From the NCBI GenBank assembly GCA_035296965.1, contig DATGZX010000044.1:1-55046 (forward strand): a DNA stretch of 55,046 nucleotides, in the 5' to 3' direction. Source of the DNA: DATGZX01 sp035296965. GTDB taxonomy: Bacteria > Planctomycetota > Planctomycetia > Gemmatales > Gemmataceae. The notes beneath the pieces are model-generated. The model was not told the DNA's origin, did no database searches, and was given only the letters and a program-made list of their open reading frames with translations. This document shows positions 14,788 through 24,044 of the stretch, in pieces. Each line of letters begins with the position of its first letter. The stretch's first letter is position 1. Both the position numbers and the translations under genes were made by a program.

Positions 14788-17403
14788 ATGAACCAAGCCG
14801 ACAAACAAGATGGCCAACCGTCAACCTTCGAAGTCGCCGCCGAAGCGACCGGGGCGGCAGATGCGGTCACGCTCGGTTCTCCCGCGGGCCCAACGGCTGC
14901 GCCGGTTGCGTTGAAGTCGGCCTTGGCTCCGCCCGGCTACGAGATCCAGGGCGAGCTGGGCCGCGGCGGCATGGGCGTCGTCTACAAGGCCCGGCAGATC
15001 GGTCTAAACCGGCTGGTCGCTTTGAAGATGGTCCTTACCGGTGCGCATGCGGGGCCGCAAGAGCTGGCGCGCTTTCAGCTCGAAGCCAAGGCCGTCGCCT
15101 CCCTACAGCACCCGAACATCGTGCAGATCTACGAAGTCGGCGAGTCGGAAGGCTGCCCCTATCTCTGCCTGGAGTTCGTCGAAGGCGGCAACCTCGCCGA
15201 CAAGCTCGCCGGCATGCCTCAAGCGCCGCGAAAAGCTGCTTGTCTGGTGGAGACCTTGGCCCGAGCCGTTCACTGTGCCCACCTTCATGGCGTCATCCAT
15301 CGGGATTTGAAGCCGGCAAATATCCTTCTTAGTGGTGAGTGGCGCGTGGAGAGTGGCGAGAAAGCTGATGCAGATGCCTCAGGGTTCGCCACTTTCATTC
15401 CAAAGATTACCGATTTCGGTCTTGCCAAGCGCGTCGATGATGCCGCCGGCGTGAGCCAGTCGGGTTCCATTCTGGGGACTCCGAGCTACATGGCTCCGGA
15501 GCAAGCGGGGGGCAAGGGTCACGAACTCTGCCCGGCAACGGACGTGTACGCACTGGGTGCGATCCTCTATGAGGTGCTCACGGGCCGGGCTCCCTTCAAA
15601 GCCCCTACTCCGCTGGATACGGTGTTGCTGGTGCTGGGCGAGGAACCGGTGCCGCCTTCTCGTCTCGAGCCCAAGCTGCCGCGCGATCTCGAAACGATCT
15701 GCCTGAAATGTCTGCAGAAGGATCCGCGGCGTCGTTATGTCAGCGCGGAGGCGCTGGCCGAAGATCTGCGCCGCTTCCTGGGCGGTGAGCCGATCCAGGC
15801 GCGGCCGGTCGGCTGGGCGGAGCGCGCGGTGAAGTGGGCGCGCCGTCGGCCCGCGCTGGCCGGCCTCGTGGGCGTGAGCGCTGCCGCCCTCGTGACGCTC
15901 GTGACCCTCGCGCTGATTTACCACGCGCGCATTCAGCGCTCCAACGCCGAGCTGGCAACCGCTTTGGAAGACAGGACCCGCGAACGCGAACGAGCCGAGG
16001 CCCACCTCGACAAGGCCATGGAAGTGGTCGACCAGATGCTGACGGACGTTGGCAATGAAGAATGGGCGCATGTGCCCCAGGTGCTGGAGCTGCGCCGGCA
16101 TCTTCTGAAGGAGGCCCGCGACTATTATCTCTGGTGCCTGCAGGAGGAAGACCAGAATCCCCGTGTGCGCCGCGAGACCGCCCGCGCCTGTTTCCGCACG
16201 GCAGGGCTTCATCTGTGGCTCGGCGAAAGCACCCAGGCCGAAAGCCTGGGCAAGGAAGCGCTGCAACTGCAACAAAAGCTCGTAGTCGACTTTCCCGATG
16301 AGCCGCAGTACCGGTACGACTTGAGCCGGTCGTTTTCCTACCTGGGCCATGCCTACGTGATGGACCAGCAATTTGACCAAGCCGAGGATTCCTATCAACA
16401 CGCGCTGGCCCTGGCGGAGCAGTTGACGCAAGAGCGGCCCGACGTGCCCGCGTATCAGGAGGCCCTGGCCTCCAGTTGCATCTGGAGTGCTCTTGTTCAG
16501 TCATACTTCAAACCCGCATTGGCTGAGGCCAGGCTTCGCAAGGCCGTGCACATCGGCGAAGGCCTGGTAAGCAGCCATCCGGGCGCGGCCAATTATCAAT
16601 ATCTTCTGGCTGCAGCGTATGGCTACCTCGGTGAAGTACTGGTGCGCTCGGAGCGCTACCGGGAAGCGGAGGATCCGGTGCGAAAGGGGTTGGCACTGCT
16701 CGCCCCCGCGCGCTCCGGCCCACCCCCCAGCAGTCACAATTTTGCAGCCGCCCGGGCCACGTTGGAACTCGACGAGGGATATATCCAACTGGGCTACGGA
16801 CACTTGCCGGCGGCCGAGAGCAGTCTCAAGCAGGGAATCGCCAGCATGGAGGCGCTGGTGCAGAAGTCTCCTATCTTTCCGTGGCGGATGGTGCTGGCCT
16901 CGACATATCCCACCCTCGCCCAGCTTTACGAACGAACCAACCGCCCTGCCCTGGCGGAAGAGACATACGCCAGGTCGCTGCAGTGCGCTCAACAACTGGT
17001 CCACGACTTTCCCAGGGCTGGGTACCTGAAGCCGATCCTCCGCGATCGGCGGATCCTCATGCTGGTGGTTGAAGCCCGACACCCCGCAGACCTCGCGAAA
17101 ACGATTGCCCAGGCCGAAGCACTCGAAAAGGAGCAGGACCTTTCGCCCACAAGTTTTTATAACCTTGCCTGCCTGTACGCGCTGGCGTCCAAGGCGATGC
17201 TTGCCGACGCTGCAAAATCCGAAGCGTGCGCGTTGAAGGCCATGCAATTGCTGGAGCGCGCGGAGAAAAGAGGCTTCTTCGACACTCCTGGCGGTGCGAA
17301 CCTCCTCAAGAGCGATAGCGATCTGCAGGCATTGCGCCAGCGCACGGACTTCCTGGCCCTGCAAAAGCGCGTGGATGCACGCACCAGCAAACCAAACACC
17401 TAA
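14788..17403 (+). CDS. Membrane Ser/Thr protein kinase with C-terminal TPR domain
   Basis: 871 residues. The Hanks-type kinase spans about 51-330: Gly-rich loop LGRGGMGVVYKA, catalytic VALK (K80), HRDLKPAN (171-178), DFG (209-211), APE (236-238). A membrane helix lies at about 357-378, then a short coiled coil (LEDRTRERERAEAHLDKAME) and a TPR-like helical domain to the end, probably periplasmic. Receptor kinases of this type (PknB/Pkn-like with TPR) are abundant in planctomycetes. An unusual 24-residue insert (182-205, SGEWRVESGEKADAD...) lies between the catalytic loop and DFG and looks like translated repeat DNA. Kinase motifs are intact, so activity is plausible. The start ATG has a weak ribosome site. 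Confidence 0.92.
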   Translation: MNQADKQDGQPSTFEVAAEATGAADAVTLGSPAGPTAAPVALKSALAPPGYEIQGELGRGGMGVVYKARQIGLNRLVALKMVLTGAHAGPQELARFQLEAKAVASLQHPNIVQIYEVGESEGCPYLCLEFVEGGNLADKLAGMPQAPRKAACLVETLARAVHCAHLHGVIHRDLKPANILLSGEWRVESGEKADADASGFATFIPKITDFGLAKRVDDAAGVSQSGSILGTPSYMAPEQAGGKGHELCPATDVYALGAILYEVLTGRAPFKAPTPLDTVLLVLGEEPVPPSRLEPKLPRDLETICLKCLQKDPRRRYVSAEALAEDLRRFLGGEPIQARPVGWAERAVKWARRRPALAGLVGVSAAALVTLVTLALIYHARIQRSNAELATALEDRTRERERAEAHLDKAMEVVDQMLTDVGNEEWAHVPQVLELRRHLLKEARDYYLWCLQEEDQNPRVRRETARACFRTAGLHLWLGESTQAESLGKEALQLQQKLVVDFPDEPQYRYDLSRSFSYLGHAYVMDQQFDQAEDSYQHALALAEQLTQERPDVPAYQEALASSCIWSALVQSYFKPALAEARLRKAVHIGEGLVSSHPGAANYQYLLAAAYGYLGEVLVRSERYREAEDPVRKGLALLAPARSGPPPSSHNFAAARATLELDEGYIQLGYGHLPAAESSLKQGIASMEALVQKSPIFPWRMVLASTYPTLAQLYERTNRPALAEETYARSLQCAQQLVHDFPRAGYLKPILRDRRILMLVVEARHPADLAKTIAQAEALEKEQDLSPTSFYNLACLYALASKAMLADAAKSEACALKAMQLLERAEKRGFFDTPGGANLLKSDSDLQALRQRTDFLALQKRVDARTSKPNT
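15331..15402 (+). repeat. Repeat-like insert in the kinase catalytic domain
   Basis: A 72-base in-frame insert carrying two copies of GAGTGGCG and a purine-rich bias separates the catalytic loop from DFG. Its complement (CGCCACTC) matches the CT-rich run CTCTCGCCACTCGCCCC at about 11722-11738, suggesting a shared repeat source. Confidence 0.5.
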
Positions 17404-17514
17404 GACGAGTACGCGATACCGGAGTAGCACGCGACGCCGGCCAATGTTACGCGTCTGTGCCCGGCGCAGCGTGAGGCCAGCTTTGGCCCAGACCGCGGTC
17501 GCACGGCACGCGAT

Positions 17515-18846
17515 TTAAATAAGGAAATGGCTGGCGGCGAACAACGCGGAGTAGATGGTGAGGAAGACAGAACTCAAGGCAAGAAAGGCGGACGCCAACG
17601 GCGCCGGACAGCGGCAGAGCAATTGGCCAAGTACGAGGTAGATTGGAAAGACGACCGCCACAAACCGTCCCGAAGAAAGCATGCACATTTCGTAACCGCG
17701 CCCAACATAACCGATGAATAGAAGCGCCGCGGCGAAACTCCATTCCATGGGAGATAACCAGCGCCTGCACGCTCCGACGGCAACCAAGACCAATCCCAGC
17801 ACAAAGAACAACGGATTGACAGCGGGCAAGCTGCAGGCCGCCAGCAGATGGTAGCTATGGATCTTCCAGTAGCCCGGGCTGGATGAATCGAAGACCGATC
17901 GCAGAGGCTCGAATATCGCCAGGCAATAGAGCTTGTGGCTCCACGAAGGAGGAAGGCGGACGTGCCACGTGGACTGCGCCGTGACGAACGCGAGAGGGTC
18001 GCCGAACTTGTGCCAGGTGTACAGCATGAAGGCGGCGATTCCCCAGCAGGCGAGCGGCGCCACCACGAGTAGTTTGCGGACACCGGCGCGCTTATCAGCG
18101 GAGCTGCGCCAGACATGAAGCGCGAAGGGACAGAGCAGGCAGATTCCCGGAATCCGGCAAGCCGTCGTGAGGCCGATCACGACGGCCACGAGCCAGAGCG
18201 GCGCTTTCCGTTCCATCAAGTAGAACGCCAGGACCGTGCAGAGGAGGAATAACGACTCCGAATACCCCATGCGGAAAAAGAAGGCGGTCGGAAAGGCCCC
18301 GGCGGCGAGTATGGTGAACGCCGCGAGATTGCCCGAGGCGCTGCCAAACCGCAGACGGACATAAGCAGCCAGGAGTACCAGGGCGCCGGCCAAGCAGACA
18401 TGGGAAACGATCAAGAGGGCGATCTCCGGGCTGATCCGGGTTGTCTTTGTCACAAGCCAGGTCAAGGCTGGGTATGCAGGGAAGAAGGCCGTGCTCGAAT
18501 TGGCCTGCGGATTAAAAGAATAGCCACCTCGGACAATATCCCTGTACCAGCCTCCATCCCAGTTGATGGCCATACAATCGCAAAAACGACTCGGCTTGAC
18601 CTCACTCGGCGGTGAGACGACAAGGCCGCGACCCAGGTACGCGCCCACCAGCACCAAGCATGTTGTCAAGCCGTAGCACGCCAGGCCTATCCGCCAGGAG
18701 GGCAAGGGCCAGGTTCGAGACCCTGCGCTGGGGCAAGGCTCCCCAGCCCAGTGCACTGGTTGGGCCAGCACGTCGTGGCCGTGCGATTCACTGCTTTGTC
18801 GATCCGAATCAGGCGTCATCGCGAGGCTTATAGTGGCCTGCCGCAT
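17515..18846 (-). CDS. PIG-V-like mannosyltransferase, multi-pass membrane protein
   Basis: 443 residues with about ten hydrophobic segments. The first lumenal/periplasmic loop has the family signature: INWDGGWYRDIVRGGYSF, then FFPAYPALTWLV. This matches the PIG-V/GT76-type mannosyltransferases that use polyprenyl- or dolichyl-phosphate mannose. The Asp in WDGGWY is the expected catalytic residue. It would mannosylate a lipid or envelope protein outside the membrane. A polyprenol-phosphate mannose synthase candidate is at 47862-48617. The start is 18846 or the ATG at 18819. It stands alone, convergent with the kinase gene. Confidence 0.75.
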   Translation of the reverse strand: MRQATISLAMTPDSDRQSSESHGHDVLAQPVHWAGEPCPSAGSRTWPLPSWRIGLACYGLTTCLVLVGAYLGRGLVVSPPSEVKPSRFCDCMAINWDGGWYRDIVRGGYSFNPQANSSTAFFPAYPALTWLVTKTTRISPEIALLIVSHVCLAGALVLLAAYVRLRFGSASGNLAAFTILAAGAFPTAFFFRMGYSESLFLLCTVLAFYLMERKAPLWLVAVVIGLTTACRIPGICLLCPFALHVWRSSADKRAGVRKLLVVAPLACWGIAAFMLYTWHKFGDPLAFVTAQSTWHVRLPPSWSHKLYCLAIFEPLRSVFDSSSPGYWKIHSYHLLAACSLPAVNPLFFVLGLVLVAVGACRRWLSPMEWSFAAALLFIGYVGRGYEMCMLSSGRFVAVVFPIYLVLGQLLCRCPAPLASAFLALSSVFLTIYSALFAASHFLI

Positions 18847-19072
18847 TTTCTGTCAAGATCAGCACGGCGCGCACGCGCAGAGACTGCTGAAGAGATGGGG
18901 CGGGGCCGCCGGATGGGACCTCCTGCTGTGAAAATAGGGGGTCTCATAATGCCGCGCGTGCTCTTCCAGAGGCGTGGCATCCTCCCAGGCGCCGACGGTG
19001 CTCGATGCTGTCGAGAATGGCGGTGGCAAGCTCAGGCGCGCGGTCCGGATCTCCAAGGTTAGCGGTACCGTG

Positions 19073-19303
19073 CTAGTGACTGACCTGCCGGCTTTCATGG
19101 GACTCGATGAACTTGCGGGCGCGATCCGCATCGCCGGCTGGTACCTGAACCTCGACCGGGAACGGGGATAGCGACGCCTGCTCGGCCATGTTGATGCCGG
19201 CCAGGAAGCAGTGAATGCCTTCGGTCTGGAGAGCGCTTTTGATGATCTCCGCCCGGATGGGATCGTTAAGCGTATAGACAGTCACCAGATCACTGAAGTG
19301 CAT
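19073..19303 (-). CDS. DUF2007 family protein
   Basis: 76 residues from ATG 19303, 11 bases after AAAGGAG (the upstream ATG at 19321 overlaps that ribosome site). The sequence LVTVYTLNDPIRAEIIKSALQTEGIHCFLAGIN, then VEVQVPAGDADRARKFIES, is the compact ferredoxin-like DUF2007 fold, annotated as a putative signal-transducing domain. It lies 104 bases downstream of the universal stress protein gene on the same strand and is probably cotranscribed. Confidence 0.8.
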   Translation of the reverse strand: MHFSDLVTVYTLNDPIRAEIIKSALQTEGIHCFLAGINMAEQASLSPFPVEVQVPAGDADRARKFIESHESRQVSH

Positions 19304-19407
19304 GATTTCTTCTCCTTTCATTGAGTGGCGAGGTCAGGAGACCTGCGCCGAACAGCGTCAAAAGATCTGCGCTGAACAGCGCGTCAACCCCTTGGCCAAC
19401 CAGCGGC

Positions 19408-19875
19408 TCATTTCGCCAAGGCCGCTTCGGCGGTCTGCTCTGTGCCAACCGGGAGTGGCGCCTTCAACGTTAGCACCGGACAGGGCGCCGCGCGCATGAC
19501 CTGTTCCGCGACGCTGCCCATCAGTAGTCTCCGGAAGCCGGTTCTGCCGTGCGTTCCCATGACGATCAGGCCGGCCTCGACCTCATCGGCCAATTCAAGT
19601 ATCCGCTTGGCGGCGTCTCCTTCTTCCAGGCGATGCTCCACGCGAACATTAGAGTCCGGCGCGCGCACCTGATGGAGCGCCTCCCAAGCGCCCGCGAAAT
19701 AATCGTCTGGATGGTGGCGGGCCTGGAACTGTTCGTCCCCCACTGGAAGCGGCATCACGTAAAGCACAACGATGCGTGCTCCGCAATCCCGCGCCAGTGC
19801 GCACGCCAGCGGAAACGCCCTTTCTGCGTTCTCCGAAAAATCGGTCGGAAACAGAATCGTATGAATCGGTAACAT
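19408..19875 (-). CDS. Universal stress protein, UspA family
   Basis: 155 residues behind a GAGGAG site. It begins with TILFPTDFSENAERAFPLACALA and ends with the nucleotide-binding signature GTHGRTGFRRLLMGSVAEQVMRAAPCPVLTL (G-2x-G-9x-G-S type), as in the ATP-binding UspA subfamily. These small cytoplasmic proteins help cells survive stress. The DUF2007 gene follows it. Confidence 0.92.
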   Translation of the reverse strand: MLPIHTILFPTDFSENAERAFPLACALARDCGARIVVLYVMPLPVGDEQFQARHHPDDYFAGAWEALHQVRAPDSNVRVEHRLEEGDAAKRILELADEVEAGLIVMGTHGRTGFRRLLMGSVAEQVMRAAPCPVLTLKAPLPVGTEQTAEAALAK

Positions 19876-20388
19876 CGGAAACTCCTCTCGTTGTACTCTC
19901 GCCCATGAAACGGACAGGCGGTTGCTGAGTGAACGCCAGCGCCGGCCAACCTGCCCGCGTCAGCGGCTGCCTACTAACCGAAGTGCAAAGATCGTGCCTA
20001 CCGGCACAGGATGAGATGCAAAGACGGCCACTGCGACGGAAATTCTCGGTGGCAGGTCGCACCGCTGCATGTGCCGCGAGAGTGCCTCCTCCTCAGTCCA
20101 GGCGCGCAAAGTAGTCTGCCCGAGCAGCGCCTCCGCTGGCCGCTGCTGTAGAAAGGAGCGGCTGTGCGGCCGTGCCTCGCATGTGAGCGAGGCCGCACAC
20201 ACCCTTCGCCGAGCCAGAGCATTATGCCGGGGAAGACGACAGGCTACTGAACGAGTCTACACTTTTAATTTTTCTCTAATGTTTTTGCTTGACGCAACAC
20301 AGCAGCGTATTTAGGCTAGCGGCCATCTTTACTCGCCTCATAAACCCAGATTCGTCGAAGTCACTTTTTTCTCTTGTTGGAGGGGCCG
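19876..20388. other. Intergenic region upstream of the sedolisin gene
   Basis: No gene is seen. It contains a hairpin around 20175-20205 (GCCTCGC...GCGAGGC with flanking GTGCGG...CCGCAC), an AT-rich stretch at about 20260-20290 that stands out from the GC-rich surroundings, and a candidate promoter at 20289-20317. Confidence 0.4.
20289..20317 (+). promoter_or_regulatory. Possible sigma70-type promoter for the sedolisin gene
   Basis: TTGACG and TAGGCT are separated by 17 bases and lie just after an AT-rich stretch, about 70 bases before the start codon. The -35 is good; the -10 matches TATAAT poorly. Confidence 0.25.
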
Positions 20389-22101
20389 ATGAGTGCTCGC
20401 ATGAAGATGACCGAGAAAAGGGTACGTCCGCTGCAGGCAGAGATCCTGCGGCTGGAGGATCGGATTGTACCGGGTGAGCTGCTAGGGGCATCCTTGCTCT
20501 GGGCAATGGGCTCTTTTGCCGGGCCGGCACTTTTGGCGCAAGAGAGCGCTTCCGGAGACCTGCAAGGGCCCGCGCTTGTCAATCCGGAAGCTGGCCTGGG
20601 AAGCGCCAGCGCTTGGCGGGAAGACAACCCGGCCACGCTGGCCGTTTGTCCCCCGGAAGTTAGTTCTTCAGACGTGGCTTCTTTCCCCTTGGTCAGCCAG
20701 GCAGCGCCGGGAGGTGACTCGCAAGCATCCGCCATCACGTCGAGGGCGAGCGACCAGGTGTTCGCCGCCAACGACAATTCCTTGGCGGCGCTGTCGCCAA
20801 GCTTTGACTTCGGTGATCCATTCGCCGGCCCGCTGCCATCGGCGCCGGAATTCGGAGGGGCCAGCGGCGGCACGGCCTTCCAACCGGGAACGGGCGGCTC
20901 CGCGGATGCAGTCATACCTGCGACATCGAGCCTCGCCTCCGGCGGGGTGATTTCCGCGCCGGCCGCGGCGCAATCGTCCTCGTCGACCGGAGCAGGCTCC
21001 GGAATGCAGGCGGCGGCAGCCTCCGGCGGTGGCGGCGTTGCCGCGCCGCAATTGGTTGCGCACCCGACGCACGCGCCTGGCGGCATCCGCCCCAATGGGG
21101 CGAATGGCTCTGCCCCCTTCAGTCCGGCGCAAATCAGCCAGGCCTACGGATTCAACCTGGTCAGCAACACGGGCGCGGGCCAGACGATCTTCATCGTCGA
21201 CGCCTATAACGACCCGAACATTGCCCGCGATCTCAAGACCTTCGATGCCCAGTGGGGCCTGCCCAACCCGACCCTCACCGTCCATGAAATGAGCAGCAGA
21301 ATTCACAACAGCGCGAGCTGGGGCATCGAGGAATCGCTGGACGTGGAGTGGGCCCACGCCATCGCGCCGCAGGCGAACATCACGCTGGTCGAAGCCACCA
21401 GCTCCTCGTATACTGCTCTGTTCTCGGCCATCAACTGGGCCACCACCGACGGCGCCCACGTTGTTTCCATGAGCTGGGGTGGCAGCGACTCCTCATCCGA
21501 TTCGTCTTACGACTCCTACTTCAGCCACATGGGCGTCAGCTATGTCGCCTCCGCGGGCGACAGCGGCGGCGTGGTCGAGTACCCCTCCGCCTCGCCTAAC
21601 GTCTTGTCGGTGGGAGGCACCAGCCTCACGCTTACCACCAGCAACGCCTATTCCAGCGAGAGCGCCTGGTCCAGCGGCGGCGGCGGGGCCAGTGCGTACG
21701 AGCCCGAGCCGGGCTACCAGTCGAGTTACGGCATCAATCTGAGCGGCCGCGGCACGCCCGATGTCTCCTACGACGCCAACCCGAGCACCGGCGTGTACGT
21801 CTACGACAGCTACACGCGCACGCCTGGTTGGTACGAAGTTGGCGGCACAAGCGCCGGCGCCCCGCAGTGGGCCGGGCTCATCGCTCTGGTCAATCAGAGC
21901 CGTTCGACGCCGTTGTCGACCAACAACCTCACGAGCCGCACCGAGTATAATGCTGCGGTCGGCTCGGTGTATGCGACAAACTACCACGATGTCATCACGG
22001 GGAGCAACGGCTATGCTGCCGGCCCTGGCTATGACCTGGCCACGGGTCTCGGCAGTCCGCAGGCGAACACGCTCGTCCCCTGGTTGATCGCCAACAGCTA
22101 G
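20389..22101 (+). CDS. Secreted sedolisin-type serine-carboxyl peptidase (S53)
   Basis: 570 residues from ATG 20389 behind GGAGGGG. The catalytic domain fills the C-terminal 340 residues: E314 and D318 in IEESLDVEW, oxyanion D391 in ASAGDSGG, nucleophile S488 in GGTSAGAPQW, and a Ca-site region GPGYDLATGLGSP. The N-terminal 230 residues are Ser/Ala/Gly-rich, without an evident canonical S53 prodomain. They begin with a basic stretch and the motif LRLEDRIVPG, like the N-termini of many extracellular planctomycete proteins, then a hydrophobic segment (LLGASLLWAMGSFAGPALLA). Sedolisins work at acid pH outside the cell. A strong hairpin follows the stop. Confidence 0.88.
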   Translation: MSARMKMTEKRVRPLQAEILRLEDRIVPGELLGASLLWAMGSFAGPALLAQESASGDLQGPALVNPEAGLGSASAWREDNPATLAVCPPEVSSSDVASFPLVSQAAPGGDSQASAITSRASDQVFAANDNSLAALSPSFDFGDPFAGPLPSAPEFGGASGGTAFQPGTGGSADAVIPATSSLASGGVISAPAAAQSSSSTGAGSGMQAAAASGGGGVAAPQLVAHPTHAPGGIRPNGANGSAPFSPAQISQAYGFNLVSNTGAGQTIFIVDAYNDPNIARDLKTFDAQWGLPNPTLTVHEMSSRIHNSASWGIEESLDVEWAHAIAPQANITLVEATSSSYTALFSAINWATTDGAHVVSMSWGGSDSSSDSSYDSYFSHMGVSYVASAGDSGGVVEYPSASPNVLSVGGTSLTLTTSNAYSSESAWSSGGGGASAYEPEPGYQSSYGINLSGRGTPDVSYDANPSTGVYVYDSYTRTPGWYEVGGTSAGAPQWAGLIALVNQSRSTPLSTNNLTSRTEYNAAVGSVYATNYHDVITGSNGYAAGPGYDLATGLGSPQANTLVPWLIANS

Positions 22102-22120
22102 GCTTGTCGCCAATCCGTTT

Positions 22121-22169
22121 GGTCCATCAAGGGGGTCGGGTTGCACAGCCCGGCCCCCTCGATTGGACC
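22121..22169 (+). terminator. Strong GC hairpin after the sedolisin gene
   Basis: GGTCCA...GGGGGTCGGG pairs with CCCGGCCCCC...TTGGACC around an 8-base loop, 19 bases after the stop. No T-run follows, so it is a factor-assisted terminator or 3' stabiliser by inference. Confidence 0.5.
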
Positions 22170-22193
22170 TCGTCTCCTGGCAACGGCCCCGAA

Positions 22194-23885
22194 ATGACCA
22201 CGGCCGCGGATATCCTGGCTCGCGGTAAGCAACTGCATCAAGCCGGCGACCTGGCCGGCGCGGCGGAACTCTACCAACACATCGTATTGGAAGACCCAAC
22301 GCACGCTGAAGCCCTTGGTCAACTGGGGCTCACGTTTCATCAACAGGGAAACCTCGCCGAAGCGCAGAGCTGCTACGAGCGGGCGCTCGCGATCCGACCC
22401 GAGGACGTTGAACTGCATTTTCGGATGGGAATGGCGCTTGCAGGCCTGGGGCGGGCTGACGAGGCGGCGCTGCATTTCCGCGAGGTCACTCGACTCCGGC
22501 CCGATTCAGTCGAGGCCTGGAACAACCTCGGCAACGTGCTTCTGCTGAGGGGTAAACCTGCGGACGCGATCCCCTGCTATCGCGAAGCGGTCCGCCTGCG
22601 GTCAAGCTATGCCGAGGCGCACCTGAACCTGGGCCACGCACTTCGCGAGAACGATAAGCTGGAAGAGGGGCTTGCCTGTTATCGCGAGGCCGTGCGTTTG
22701 CGGCCGGATTATTTCAAGGGTCATAACAATCTGGCGGTTGCTCTCCTGGAAATGGGCGAGATAGCCGAGGCCGAGACGCACTTTCGCGAGAGCTTGCGTT
22801 GCAACCCGGGCTCTGCCCAGGTGCTCTATGCGCTGGCCGCCAACGGACTCTATACCGAAGCGGACCCCGGACTCGACGAGCTTGCGGTCAGGCTTGCCGA
22901 CCCACGGGTGCAGCCGCAGGAAGCGAGCCGGCTGCACGCCATCCTGGGTCATCTGCTCGACCGGGCCCGCCGCTACGACGACGCATTTCATCACTCCCGC
23001 GAGGCTAACCGCCTCCGCCGGGAACTCGCCAGGCAAGCGGGCGATGCGTTTGACCCCGACCAGCATGCGCGCTTCGTCGATCGCCTGATCGCAGTGTTCA
23101 CGCCGCTATACTTCGAACAAGTGCATGGGCTCGGCCTGGAGAGCGAGGTGCCCGTGTTCGTCGTCGGCATGCCGCGCTCCGGTTCGTCGCTGGTTGAGCA
23201 GATCTTGTCTCATCACCCCGAGATAGCAGGTGTCGGCGAGCTACGCGACGTGCCTCACCTGGCTGCCAGTCTCTCCGAACGGCTGGGGGGCGCGGAGCAA
23301 TATCCGGAGTGTGTTACGCATCTCCACGCTACATGTATTCAGCGGCTGGGGAACGAGTATGTGGATCGGCTGCTGGAATTGGCCGGCCCGGCCCGGCGGA
23401 TTATCGACAAGATGTTGGGCAATTTCTTGCACCTGGGGCTCATCGCCACGCTCTTTCCGCGAGCGCGAGTGATCCACTGCCGGCGCGATCCCCTGGACGT
23501 ATGCGTTTCCTGCTTCCTGAACCAGTTCCGGGCCCTCGATTTCACGTGGAACCTGGAGGACCTGGGCCGGTACTATCGCGACTATGAGCGGTTGATCGGC
23601 CACTGGCGAACCGCCCTGCCGCTGCCCATGCTGGATGTCGTCTATGAAGAGTTGCTGCGCGACCCGGAAGGAATTATCAGGGGAATGGTGGCTTTCTGCG
23701 GGTTGCCGTGGGACGAGCGCTGCTTACGGTTTTACGAGAATCCTCGTTCCGTAAGAACCGTAAGCAAGCAGCAGGTTCGCCAACCGCTTTACCACAGCTC
23801 GGTGGGGCGCTGGCGATTGTATGCCGCTCACCTGGCTCCGCTCCAGGCTGCCCTGGGGCTCGGCACCGAAAAGCCGCCTGGCTGA
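22194..23885 (+). CDS. TPR-sulfotransferase fusion protein
   Basis: 563 residues from ATG 22194; an in-frame extension to 22104 is untypical. Residues 1-235 are TPRs (for example AEAWNNLGNVLLLRGKPADAIPCYREAVRLR). The sulfotransferase domain begins at about 325: VPVFVVGMPRSGSSLVEQILSHHPEIAGVGEL is the PAPS 5'-phosphosulfate loop, and RARVIHCRRDPLDVCVSCFLNQF fits the 3'-phosphate site. Such fusions are common in bacteria and resemble tyrosylprotein sulfotransferases; the acceptor may be a protein or glycan and cannot be read from sequence. It lies 92 bases after the sedolisin gene on the same strand. Confidence 0.88.
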   Translation: MTTAADILARGKQLHQAGDLAGAAELYQHIVLEDPTHAEALGQLGLTFHQQGNLAEAQSCYERALAIRPEDVELHFRMGMALAGLGRADEAALHFREVTRLRPDSVEAWNNLGNVLLLRGKPADAIPCYREAVRLRSSYAEAHLNLGHALRENDKLEEGLACYREAVRLRPDYFKGHNNLAVALLEMGEIAEAETHFRESLRCNPGSAQVLYALAANGLYTEADPGLDELAVRLADPRVQPQEASRLHAILGHLLDRARRYDDAFHHSREANRLRRELARQAGDAFDPDQHARFVDRLIAVFTPLYFEQVHGLGLESEVPVFVVGMPRSGSSLVEQILSHHPEIAGVGELRDVPHLAASLSERLGGAEQYPECVTHLHATCIQRLGNEYVDRLLELAGPARRIIDKMLGNFLHLGLIATLFPRARVIHCRRDPLDVCVSCFLNQFRALDFTWNLEDLGRYYRDYERLIGHWRTALPLPMLDVVYEELLRDPEGIIRGMVAFCGLPWDERCLRFYENPRSVRTVSKQQVRQPLYHSSVGRWRLYAAHLAPLQAALGLGTEKPPG

Positions 23886-24044
23886 GGCAGCCTGCCGCGT
23901 CACGTACCCTTGATGCAGTACCTCCCGAAGACGAACTAGACTCACGTGATATTCAACCCGGGCTCCGTGGCCGAATGGTAGCCCAGCTGACCTGCCTTCA
24001 ACCAGAGACGCAGCCTCCTCCTGCCAGCGCGCTCGACATGCCCA

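Noticed and set aside
14262..15332. Plus-strand ORF of 356 codons across palindromic DNA into the kinase
   Set aside because: It runs through non-coding palindromes and then in the wrong frame of the kinase gene.
15379..16431. Minus-strand ORF of 350 codons
   Set aside because: Overlaps the kinase gene throughout and shows no motifs.
23960..24000. tRNA-like start (GGCTCCGTGGCCGAATGGTAGC)
   Set aside because: Only the first arm resembles a tRNA; no anticodon or T-arm follows.
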